5,776 nt of DNA from Pseudomonadota bacterium (lineage in GTDB: Bacteria > Pseudomonadota > Alphaproteobacteria > Rhizobiales > Rhizobiaceae), in assembly GCA_023419995.1 (NCBI GenBank), contig JAEZXF010000295.1, positions 1-5,776 of the forward strand. Direction: 5' to 3'. The number at the start of each line of letters is the position of its first letter. Position 1 is the first letter of the stretch. The notes beneath the pieces are model-generated. The model had not been told where the DNA came from. It ran no database searches and was given only the letters and a program-made list of their open reading frames with translations. Positions 1 through 5,522 of this stretch are shown piece by piece. The translations under genes and the position numbers were made by a program.

Positions 1-34
1 TGGCGCGGCCGATTCCGGGCCTTCCGCCCGACAT
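1..34 (-). CDS. Possible 5' end of a minus-strand gene leaving the window (partial)
   Basis: An ATG at 34-32 on the minus strand opens a frame that stays open to the window edge (11 codons, beginning MSGGRPGIG). An in-frame TGA lies five codons upstream, so this is the first ATG of its frame. A weak purine-rich stretch (GGAA) lies a few bases before it. The frame would read in the same direction as the LuxR-type regulator and lie downstream of it. Eleven codons are too few to identify a product, and the ATG may be fortuitous. Confidence 0.2.
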   Translation of the reverse strand, partial: MSGGRPGIGRA

Positions 35-51
35 GGCTTTTTCCAGTCACT

Positions 52-92
52 TCGTTCTCCCCCCGTCCGGCTTCCCGGAACTCGTTCTCCCC
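52..92. repeat. Direct repeat TCGTTCTCCCC, two copies 30 bp apart
   Basis: The 11-base sequence TCGTTCTCCCC occurs at 52-62 and again at 82-92, the starts being 30 bases apart, close to three helical turns. On the minus strand the copies read GGGGAGAACGA and lie just upstream of the possible gene start at 34. Regularly spaced repeats in front of a gene and next to a LuxR-type regulator could be binding sites. That role is inference from position; chance repetition in C-rich sequence is possible. Confidence 0.35.
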
Positions 93-177
93 GTATAGGC
101 CAGGTCCGTCGCTTGCGGATCGTCCAAAAGGATGAGCGGGGGGTGGATTTTGCGAAGGATCGCGCCCGAGCGGCCCC

Positions 178-2832
178 TCAGCCGCGGTCGATGAGGCCGC
201 GATGGCGGGCGATCGCGACCGCCTCGGTGCGGTTGGCGGCGAAGAGCTTGGCGTTGATGTTGCGCAGATGCGTCTTCACCGTCGGCAGCGAGATGTAGAG
301 CTGGTCGGCGACGCTCTGGTTGCTGAGGCCGGCCGAGACCAGCTCCAGCACCTCGAGCTCGCGCCGGCTGAGCGGCTCGGCGATGGCCGGGCCGGCATCG
401 TCGGGATCGGGCCGCGGCGGCTCCGCCCGTTCGAGCAGCGCCGAGAGGCCGGGCTCCATGGCGCGCGCGGCCTGGACAAGGGCGCGCCTGACCGCCTCCG
501 GCGCCCGCAGAACCGGGCGCATGATCCGTTCCCGCTCGGCGAGATGCAGGATCGCCCGGATGTCGGCGTCCATCCCGGAGGCGGCGCCCGTCATCTGGGC
601 AAGCTCGACCCGAAGCACAAGAAGCTCCAGCGCGGCAAGGGCGAAGCCCGTCCTCTCGGCTTCCGCCAGCGCGGCATCGAGGACCGCGCGCGCCCTGTCC
701 GGCTCGCCGGCCACCAGCGCCACCACCGCCTCCGTGCGCTCGAGCAGGAAGCCGCCATAGGGCGCCATCTCCTCGCATTCGCGGGCCTGCCGCAGGTAGT
801 CGCGGGCGGCGGCGAGGTCGCCCGACCGCGCGGCGAACTGCGCCTGCAGCGCCCACGCAGAGGCCACCATGCGGCGATGGGAGCGGGTCCTTCCCTGCCG
901 GCGCAGATCGTTCAGCACGCGACACGCCTCGGTGTAGTTCTCGCTGTCGAAGGCCATGCTGGCCAGCACGAGATAGTGCTCGATCACCTCCTGCGGTGTC
1001 CCGAGCTGGACGATGAGCGCGCCGAAGCGGTCGATCGCCTCGACCAGCGGCTCGGCCTCGCCGCGCAGGAAATGCAGGCGGATCGAGAGCGACGCGGCGG
1101 CGGCTGTCGGGGCGGTCTCGCGCGCGCCGGACCGGGCAATGGCAACGGCGCTCTCGCACAGCGCCTGCGCGCTCTTCATCCGGCCCTGAAGAAGCTCGAC
1201 CTGGCAGGCGAAGCACTCCGCGAAGCCCAGCCCGTAGGCCGAGCCGCTTTCGGAATGGGCCTTGCGCGCCTCGCGCGCCGCCTTTGCCGCGCCCGGCAGG
1301 TCCTTCTTGTGCAGGCTGGTGTAGGCGACGATGTTCCACAGGACGCCCCGCGCGAACGACGTGGTCTGGGGATTGGCCTCGATCGTCGCGACGCAATGCG
1401 TGTCGAGGGTCGCGAGCTGGTCCCGAAGCCCCCTGTGGAACGGGCCGAGATAGACCACTTCGTTGCGCAGATCCTCGCTGAGGTCGTTGCGCCCTTCGAG
1501 ATCGGCGAACAGCCGCGCCACCGTCTCGGGAGCCTGCTGCAGCGCAAGCAGGCTCCACGCGTAGGCGACCATCATGCGCGGGAAGCGGTCGCGGATCTCG
1601 GCCGGCAGCGGCCGCACCCAGTCGACGATGGTCGGGAGCCGGCCGGCAAGGAAGAACGGCATGGCGGCGGCGTCGATCAGGGTCGCCGCCAGCTCGCTGT
1701 CGCCGGCGGCGAGCGCGTAGCCGATGGCGGTCGAGGGCCTGTCGCGCTCGGCGAACCAGATCGCGGCCCGGCGGCGCAGGCTCGCTACCCGCCCCGGATT
1801 CCGGCTTCCGGCGCGGCCGAGCAGGAAGCCGCGGAACAGGTTGTGGTAGCGGAACCACGATGCCTCGCCCTCGTAGGAGAACAGGAACATGTTGGCGCGC
1901 GACAGGCCCTGCAGCAGTTCCTCGCTGTCGTCGCGCTCGAGGACGAAGTCGCACAGCGCCGGCGCGAGATGGTCGAAGGCCGAGGTGTCGAGCAGGAATT
2001 CCTGGATGTGATGCGGCTGGCGCGCCAGCAGGTCCTCCGCGAGATATTCGGCGAGCTCGGTGTTCGAACCGGAGAACCTGACGAGGAAATCCTCCTTGTT
2101 GCCGGAGGAGCGCAGCGACAGGATCGCCATCTGGATCGAGCCGATCCAGCCTTCCGTCACCTCGAGCAGGCGCTCGGCCAGCCGGGGCGCGAGATCGTCG
2201 GCCGGCAGCTCGTTGCGCAGGATCTCCTCGATCTCCCCGCACGAGAAGCGCAGCGCGTCGGCGTCGATCTCCTGCAACTGCCCGTGCATGCGCAGGCGAC
2301 CGAGCGGCAGGTCGGGATAGGCGCGTCCGCCCATGACGATCGAGGCGTGGTAGGGCAGCGACTGGATCGCGCCGCGCAGGATGTCGAGCGCCGCCGGCTC
2401 GCGCAGCATGTCGAGCTCGTCGATGAACAGGCAGAAGCCTTCGGGCAATTCGCCCATGGCGGCTTGCAGCACCGAGAACTGGTCGGCGTTGAGGGCGAAG
2501 CTGTCGAACGCCGGCTCGGCATGGGCCGGGCTTTCCGCCCCACGCCCGAGGGCGGCAAGCAGGTGGAAGAGGAAGCGGCCCGGGTCGTTGTCGCCCTCGT
2601 CGAGCGTCAGCCACGCTACGCGGTCGCGCTGTCGCGCCGCCCAGGCCTGTCGCAGGATGGTGCTCTTGCCGAAGCCGGCCGGCCCGAGCACCAGATTGAC
2701 GCGCGCGACCCGGTCCTCGCCGAGCAGCTCGACCAGCCGCGGACGGTCGAGAACCTTGTTGAAGGTCTTGGGCGGGGCGAGCTTCGAATGGAGAAGGACG
2801 GGCTTCCCCGCTCTCGTTTCCCCCCGTGCCAT
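178..2832 (-). CDS. MalT-type LuxR-family transcriptional regulator (STAND ATPase with C-terminal LuxR HTH)
   Basis: This is a large cytoplasmic ATP-dependent transcription activator. In the family, a ligand and ATP drive oligomerisation of the STAND module, and the LuxR helix-turn-helix then binds DNA. Using 884-residue numbering, a Walker A motif GPAGFGKST lies at about 50-58, followed by a Walker B-like CLFIDELD at about 133-140. The MalT-like block around RAYPDLPLGRLR and LQEIDADALRFS (about 163-195) follows. A long helical region rich in Ala, Leu and Arg, as in TPR-type sensor domains, fills the middle. The C-terminal 64 residues from about 821 are a classic LuxR HTH (LSRRELEVLELVSAGLSN, then TVKTHLRNINAKL). 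Length matches MalT (about 900). The ATG at 2832 is preferred because GGGAGGGG lies about ten bases before it. An in-frame ATG at 2856 gives 892 residues but has no ribosome binding site. The inducer and target genes cannot be read from the sequence. No partner kinase or obvious target operon is in view. Confidence 0.9.
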   Translation of the reverse strand: MARGETRAGKPVLLHSKLAPPKTFNKVLDRPRLVELLGEDRVARVNLVLGPAGFGKSTILRQAWAARQRDRVAWLTLDEGDNDPGRFLFHLLAALGRGAESPAHAEPAFDSFALNADQFSVLQAAMGELPEGFCLFIDELDMLREPAALDILRGAIQSLPYHASIVMGGRAYPDLPLGRLRMHGQLQEIDADALRFSCGEIEEILRNELPADDLAPRLAERLLEVTEGWIGSIQMAILSLRSSGNKEDFLVRFSGSNTELAEYLAEDLLARQPHHIQEFLLDTSAFDHLAPALCDFVLERDDSEELLQGLSRANMFLFSYEGEASWFRYHNLFRGFLLGRAGSRNPGRVASLRRRAAIWFAERDRPSTAIGYALAAGDSELAATLIDAAAMPFFLAGRLPTIVDWVRPLPAEIRDRFPRMMVAYAWSLLALQQAPETVARLFADLEGRNDLSEDLRNEVVYLGPFHRGLRDQLATLDTHCVATIEANPQTTSFARGVLWNIVAYTSLHKKDLPGAAKAAREARKAHSESGSAYGLGFAECFACQVELLQGRMKSAQALCESAVAIARSGARETAPTAAAASLSIRLHFLRGEAEPLVEAIDRFGALIVQLGTPQEVIEHYLVLASMAFDSENYTEACRVLNDLRRQGRTRSHRRMVASAWALQAQFAARSGDLAAARDYLRQARECEEMAPYGGFLLERTEAVVALVAGEPDRARAVLDAALAEAERTGFALAALELLVLRVELAQMTGAASGMDADIRAILHLAERERIMRPVLRAPEAVRRALVQAARAMEPGLSALLERAEPPRPDPDDAGPAIAEPLSRRELEVLELVSAGLSNQSVADQLYISLPTVKTHLRNINAKLFAANRTEAVAIARHRGLIDRG

Positions 2833-2841
2833 CCTGCCCGC

Positions 2842-2849
2842 TGCCCCTC
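2842..2849 (-). promoter_or_regulatory. Ribosome binding site deciding the start of the LuxR-type regulator
   Basis: On the minus strand a GGGAGGGG stretch precedes the ATG at 2832 by about ten bases. The alternative upstream ATG at 2856 has only GCCCTTGTCTACCG in front of it, without Shine-Dalgarno character. This favours the 884-residue protein over the 892-residue one. Confidence 0.55.
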
Positions 2850-2874
2850 CCTGCATCGGTAGACAAGGGCAGCA

Positions 2875-2903
2875 TGATTAGAACCGGCACGGCCAACGCG
2901 CAA
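2875..2903 (-). promoter_or_regulatory. Possible promoter of the LuxR-type regulator
   Basis: On the minus strand TTGCGC (2903-2898) and TAATCA (2880-2875) are separated by exactly 17 bases. Both hexamers match the sigma-70 consensus only partly. The implied transcription start near 2868 would leave a leader of about 35 bases carrying the ribosome binding site at 2842-2849, and would be too close to the ATG at 2856 for efficient use of it. Weak on sequence alone. Confidence 0.25.
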
Positions 2904-3054
2904 GCCCGCGGGACCGACGCGCGCCTCAGTCGAGATGTCCGGAGGAATTGCCGGCGGCTACCGTCTGCAATGACGCAGGTCTTGCCGGAGACGATATCCG
3001 GACACGTGCCCGGTCCGCTCGCGACACGAGCGTTGCGGTCGTGGCTATCGTAAA

Positions 3055-3072
3055 GCCGGGAGAATTCCCGGC
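3055..3072. repeat. Perfect 7-bp palindromic hairpin
   Basis: GCCGGGA at 3055-3061 pairs perfectly with TCCCGGC at 3066-3072 across a four-base GAAT loop. It is followed by TTTA on the minus strand but by no T tract on the plus strand. It could be a weak minus-strand terminator, an operator or an attachment-site palindrome. The sequence does not decide between these. Confidence 0.5.
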
Positions 3073-3182
3073 CACATCAAGGAAGGAACGGAGCCAGACC
3101 TGGATCCGGAATCCCGAGGCCAGCCGCCGGCCAGCAGACCATGCCGTCCTCGCAAGACGACGAGCGAACCAAATTTTTCGAA

Positions 3183-3226
3183 CAAAAAGGATGGCGGAGA
3201 GGATGGCCGCCGTTCCGCCGTTTTTG
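3183..3226. terminator. Terminator-like hairpin with flanking A and T tracts
   Basis: GGCGGA (3193-3198) pairs with TCCGCC (3214-3219). An A tract (3184-3188) lies before the left arm and a T tract (3221-3225) after the right arm, so ACAAAAA and TTTTTGT extend the symmetry with a small bulge. A second pairing of GGCGG with CCGCC at 3207-3211 is also possible. The layout suits a bidirectional Rho-independent terminator that would insulate the integrase from transcription entering from the left. Confidence 0.45.
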
Positions 3227-3255
3227 TTGACTTTACTGCCAATAAGCCATTGAAT
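3227..3255 (+). promoter_or_regulatory. Candidate integrase promoter
   Basis: TTGACT (3227-3232, five of six consensus bases) and TTGAAT (3250-3255, four of six) are separated by 17 bases, directly after the terminator-like hairpin. The predicted start near 3262 lies inside the longest open frame (which begins at a TTG at 3250), so that TTG cannot be the translation start if this promoter is used. A small inverted repeat TGTC-GATAAT-GACA at 3266-3279 lies right at the predicted transcription start and could be an operator. Confidence 0.45.
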
Positions 3256-3309
3256 TTGCCGAGATTGTCGATAATGACAGGTTTCCGGTTATGGCAAACG
3301 GAAACGGAA

Positions 3310-4482
3310 ATGGCGCGACACAAGCTTTCGGAGTCCAACCTGAAGCGGCTCGACAAGCCCGGCGTCTATGGCGACGGCGACGGGCTTTTCCTTCGTGTCC
3401 GGAAGGGTGGTAGCAAGCAATGGTTCTTCATCTTCAAGCGTGACGGCAAGCGCACGGAGATCGGCCTGGGCGGCTATGGGCAGGGCACGGCACCCGTTTC
3501 CTTGCTGCTGGCGAGAGAGAAGGCCGAAGTCATCCGGCAGAAGCTTGCGCGAGGCGAAGACCCTCGCGAGGAGGCGCGGAAGCCCGCCCGCGTCGTCACC
3601 TTCAAGGATTGTATGGATGGGCTCTTGAAGGCCAAGGCCGGCGACTGGACGAACGACAAGCACCGGGCGCAATGGGAAATGACCCTGCGCGAATATGCGA
3701 AACCGCTGCATGACCTGCCAATCGCCGGCATCGTGATAGGAGACGTGAAGGAATGTCTTCTCCCTCATTGGCAGGAAAGGCCGGAGACGGCGGACAGACT
3801 TCGCTCGCGCATTCAGGCTGTCATAGACTACGGGATCGCTCATGGATGGCGCACGGCAGGCAATCCGGCCCGCTGGAAAGGCCTGCTCGACAAGGTGATG
3901 CCGAAGCGCCAGAAGCTCACCCGCGGGCACCATGCGGCGCTCGCCTATGCCGATGCGCCGAAGATGATAGCGAAGCTGCGTCAGTCGAGCGGCACGGCCG
4001 CGCGCGCCGTCGAGTTCCTTGCGCTGACGGCGGTGCGAACAGGCGAGGTGCGCGAAGCTGCTTTCGATGAGATCGACGTCTATGCGAAAACATGGACGAT
4101 CCCGGCCGACAGGATGAAGGCCGACCGGGAGCATGTCGTGCCGCTCACCGACCGGGCAATGGCGATCGTGGAAACCATGCGCCAGCGCGCCACGTCGACA
4201 TTGATCTTCGGCGGCGGTGTGGAGAATAGGCCGATCAGCGATACTGCCATGACGAAAGCATTGCGGCTCGCCTCGCCGGACAAGAGCGCTACGTTGCACG
4301 GGTTGCGAAGCACCTTCCGAGATTGGGCCGGCGACTGCACAGAACACCCTCGCGAGATCGCGGAAATGGCGCTGGCACACCAAGTCGGGAACGAAGTCGA
4401 GCGTGCATATCGCCGGAGCGATGCACTGGAAAAGCGCCGGCAGCTAATGGTCGACTGGGGAACATTTCTCGATAGCGCTTGA
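3310..4482 (+). CDS. int: P4-type tyrosine recombinase / integrase
   Basis: Site-specific recombinase that integrates and excises the element through a covalent phosphotyrosine intermediate. The protein has 390 residues, the usual size of the P4 subfamily. It begins with the arm-binding (DUF4102-type) domain, seen in YGDGDGLFLRVRKGGSKQW and the following KRDGKRTEIGLG. A central core-binding region (about 95-205) follows, then the catalytic domain. Catalytic residues are all present: Arg243 in LTAVRTGEVREA, Lys270 in ADRMKADREH, His330 and Arg333 in LHGLRSTFRDWAG, His357 in MALAHQVG, and nucleophile Tyr367 in ERAYRRSD. The ATG at 3310 is chosen because MARHKLSE is the typical N-terminus and GGAAACGGAA lies just upstream. 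The frame is open from a TTG at 3250 and has another ATG at 3274, both without a good ribosome binding site. The downstream structured RNA region and alpA are typical partners. Target site not identifiable here. Confidence 0.95.
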   Translation: MARHKLSESNLKRLDKPGVYGDGDGLFLRVRKGGSKQWFFIFKRDGKRTEIGLGGYGQGTAPVSLLLAREKAEVIRQKLARGEDPREEARKPARVVTFKDCMDGLLKAKAGDWTNDKHRAQWEMTLREYAKPLHDLPIAGIVIGDVKECLLPHWQERPETADRLRSRIQAVIDYGIAHGWRTAGNPARWKGLLDKVMPKRQKLTRGHHAALAYADAPKMIAKLRQSSGTAARAVEFLALTAVRTGEVREAAFDEIDVYAKTWTIPADRMKADREHVVPLTDRAMAIVETMRQRATSTLIFGGGVENRPISDTAMTKALRLASPDKSATLHGLRSTFRDWAGDCTEHPREIAEMALAHQVGNEVERAYRRSDALEKRRQLMVDWGTFLDSA

Positions 4483-4509
4483 CAATCTCGCCTATATCAT
4501 CATTGTGAA
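4479..4509 (+). promoter_or_regulatory. Possible promoter/operator overlapping the integrase stop codon
   Basis: A perfect -35 hexamer TTGACA (4479-4484) overlaps the integrase stop codon (TGA at 4480-4482). No strong -10 sits at 16-18 bases; CATTGT at 4501-4506 is the nearest candidate. The two ends form an imperfect inverted repeat, TTGACAAT (4479-4486) and ATTGTGAA (4502-4509), with one mismatch, as expected for a repressor site over a promoter. It would drive the structured transcript ending at about 4702. AlpA is one conceivable regulator; this is inference. Confidence 0.35.
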
Positions 4510-4599
4510 CGCTGCGCTTCAATCGTGAAGCCACGAGGCAAATGCCTCCATCGGGTCTTCGTCTGCGGACGTCGTTCTGATGCTCTGGAAAGGAAAGTG

Positions 4600-4622
4600 C
4601 TCGCTCTTCGTTTTTGAGCGAG
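4600..4622 (+). other. Strong 7-bp hairpin inside the int-alpA intergenic RNA
   Basis: CTCGCTC (4600-4606) pairs perfectly with GAGCGAG (4616-4622) across a nine-base loop, TTCGTTTTT. The U-rich loop would be exposed in the transcript and is a plausible contact site for a target RNA or for Hfq. That role is inference; the pairing itself is seen directly. Confidence 0.5.
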
Positions 4623-4670
4623 ATCCTAACCGGGTGGTTCACGAGCTGATGCTGTCTATGCACTGATCGT

Positions 4671-4702
4671 AACCGCCCATGTTCAACCGGGGCGGTTTTT
4701 TT
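4671..4702 (+). terminator. Rho-independent terminator upstream of alpA
   Basis: AACCGCC (4671-4677) pairs perfectly with GGCGGTT (4691-4697), followed by a T run through 4702 and then ATTT. This is a textbook intrinsic terminator on the plus strand. It would end the integrase transcript and/or a separate small RNA before alpA. The ATG at 4679 lies inside its loop, which argues against that codon as the alpA start. Confidence 0.85.
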
Positions 4703-4735
4703 ATTTCCGCCCGAATGAAGAGAAAGGGCGGAATT

Positions 4736-4936
4736 GTGAGCAGCGCAGCTCTTATTTCCCTCAACGACGTTTGCCGGCTGACTAGTCTTAGCCGCACGCA
4801 AATCAACAACTATCGAGCCCAAGGCCGTTTTCCAAAGGCGGTGCCGTTGGGCTTCAAACGCATCGCATTCGTTGCCGCTGAGGTGGACGAATGGATTGCT
4901 GCTCGCGTTGCCGAACGTGATCGGAACGCCGCATGA
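4736..4936 (+). CDS. alpA: AlpA-family DNA-binding protein (excisionase / transcriptional regulator)
   Basis: Small winged-helix MerR-like DNA-binding protein of the AlpA family. Relatives in P4-like elements activate integrase expression or act as recombination directionality factors that favour excision. The recognisable core is ISLNDVCRLTSLSRTQINNY, then GRFPKAVPLGFKRIAF and VDEWIAARV, matching the family pattern of helix-turn-helix, F-P-x-x-x-x-L-G and a final V-x-x-W-I. From the GTG at 4736 it has 66 residues, the usual AlpA length, and AAAGGG lies seven bases upstream. The same frame has ATGs at 4715 (73 residues) and 4679 (85 residues). The first has no ribosome binding site and the second is inside the terminator loop, so both are less likely. 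Its stop overlaps the next start in ATGA, so it leads a translationally coupled set of small genes. Confidence 0.85.
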   Translation: MSSAALISLNDVCRLTSLSRTQINNYRAQGRFPKAVPLGFKRIAFVAAEVDEWIAARVAERDRNAA

Positions 4937-5310
4937 CCTCCACCACGAAAAAGAAAGGCCCGACGCGGACTGCCATCCGGTCGAGCCGTGTCCAATCCGA
5001 ACCGACGAAGGATCAGGAAATGAACAAGGCCACACATACCACGACAGCCGCGCCCGGTCGACCCGCCGCGCTTGCACAGGTGATCTACAGCACCAGCGTC
5101 GAGGCGAACGACCTGGCTGACCTTCTGCACTTCATCTCCAAGACGGCGCGGGCGTGCGCGTACAACAGCACCACGGAGGAGTATCTGCGATTCCATGAAA
5201 TCCGATTGGCGCTGGATGGCGCGGTGCGGATGATGCGAGATCACGCCGAAGAACTGGACGGCTTGTCCACCGACGTCGGCGCCCTCGGTGCTGCGGAGGT
5301 GCGGTCATGA
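4933..5310 (+). CDS. Hypothetical small protein of the mobile element
   Basis: I do not recognise this protein. From the ATG at 4933, which overlaps the alpA stop as ATGA, it has 125 residues. The first 30 or so are basic and polar (TSTTKKKGPTRTA) and probably disordered. The rest is predicted helical, with a core around DLADLLHFISKTARACAYNS and EIRLALDGAVRMMRDHAEEL. It has no signal peptide or membrane segment. A second ATG at 5020 (MNKATHTT, 96 residues) has a better ribosome binding site, AAGGA at 5008-5012, so the shorter form may be the main product. Its stop overlaps the next start (ATGA at 5307-5310). Position behind alpA suggests an accessory role in the element; no function is claimed. 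Confidence 0.75.
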   Translation: MTSTTKKKGPTRTAIRSSRVQSEPTKDQEMNKATHTTTAAPGRPAALAQVIYSTSVEANDLADLLHFISKTARACAYNSTTEEYLRFHEIRLALDGAVRMMRDHAEELDGLSTDVGALGAAEVRS

Positions 5311-5522
5311 GCGTTTGCACCATTCCGGCCATGACGGTCGCTGATATCGACCTCCTCGACCGCGCGCGGGACAAGCTGCGCACGGCCCACCTGGCCCTGT
5401 CGCCGGACTGCCGGGGCTGGCAGGACGAACAAGCCCTGTTCTCCATATGGGCGGTGCTTGAAGCCGCCATGGCCGATCTGAACCACCTTCGGGACGGTCT
5501 CTGCGACGGGGTTAACTCATGA
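5307..5522 (+). CDS. Hypothetical 71-residue protein of the mobile element
   Basis: I do not recognise this protein. It starts at an ATG overlapping the preceding stop (ATGA) with a strong GGAGG at 5295-5299, seven bases upstream, and stops inside another ATGA overlap with the following ORF. The 71 residues look like two amphipathic helices, around TVADIDLLDRARDKLRTAH and ALFSIWAVLEAAMADLNHL, joined by a short loop containing one Cys. It is soluble, with no signal peptide. The helix-loop-helix layout resembles the core of the preceding protein, which may mean a shared fold or just common composition. Expression is probably coupled to the upstream genes. Confidence 0.7.
   Translation: MSVCTIPAMTVADIDLLDRARDKLRTAHLALSPDCRGWQDEQALFSIWAVLEAAMADLNHLRDGLCDGVNS

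Larger units (their letters stand above)
2857..3309. other. Gene-free intergenic stretch between the regulator and the integrase; probable element boundary
   Basis: No frame here looks coding. The short plus frames at 2826-3053 and 2948-3253 and the minus frame at 3045-3356 have no recognisable motif and no good ribosome binding site. The stretch holds several inverted repeats: CCGGA/TCCGG at 2985-2989/2997-3001, a CACGTG palindrome at about 3003-3008, and the hairpins listed separately. Sequence from about 3170 turns AT-richer, which fits entry into the mobile element. A P4-type integrase normally lies next to its att site, so the left junction is expected here. No tRNA gene, tRNA 3' end or repeated core is visible, so the exact junction cannot be placed. 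Confidence 0.5.
4508..4702 (+). ncRNA. Candidate structured noncoding RNA between int and alpA (int-alpA-motif-like)
   Basis: The stretch between integrase and alpA carries no convincing gene but a chain of hairpins: GCTTCA/TGAAGC (4516-4531), GAGGC/GCCTC (4535-4548), CGTC/GACG (4560-4571), the strong CTCGCTC/GAGCGAG (4600-4622), AACC/GGTT (4628-4639) and a final Rho-independent terminator (4671-4702). A promoter-like TTGACA precedes it. A conserved RNA called the int-alpA motif has been described by comparative genomics of proteobacterial intergenic regions in exactly this gene context. I recognise the context and terminator-ended architecture, but cannot confirm that this sequence matches the motif's consensus. 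The 5' end is estimated from the possible promoter. Alternatives are a structured leader of alpA with an attenuator, or just the integrase 3' UTR. A 28-codon frame (4580-4666) crosses it but lacks a ribosome binding site. Confidence 0.55.

Noticed and set aside
202..2862. 886-codon open frame on the plus strand opposite the regulator
   Set aside because: It is an antisense shadow with low-complexity Arg/Gly/Glu/Gln content, no recognisable domain and no ribosome binding site.
47..2896. 949-codon open frame on the minus strand in another frame of the regulator
   Set aside because: The composition is Arg/Pro/Ala/Gly-rich without motifs, and the overlapping frame encodes an unmistakable MalT-type protein. 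High GC content suppresses stops in the alternative frame.
3090..3130. Possible tRNA 3' end or att core (GGATCCGGAATCCCGAGG)
   Set aside because: It has no T-arm consensus (GGTTCRANTCC), no acceptor stem partner and no repeat elsewhere in the window.
2948..3253. 101-codon plus-strand frame before the integrase
   Set aside because: There is no ribosome binding site or motif. It crosses the palindrome, the terminator-like hairpin and the integrase -35, as expected of noncoding sequence.
3289..4383. 364-codon minus-strand frame opposite the integrase
   Set aside because: It is antisense to a complete integrase with all catalytic residues and shows no family pattern of its own.
4289..5077. 262-codon minus-strand frame across alpA and the structured RNA
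   Set aside because: It is antisense to the terminator, alpA and the following gene, with no motif. Open only because of base composition.
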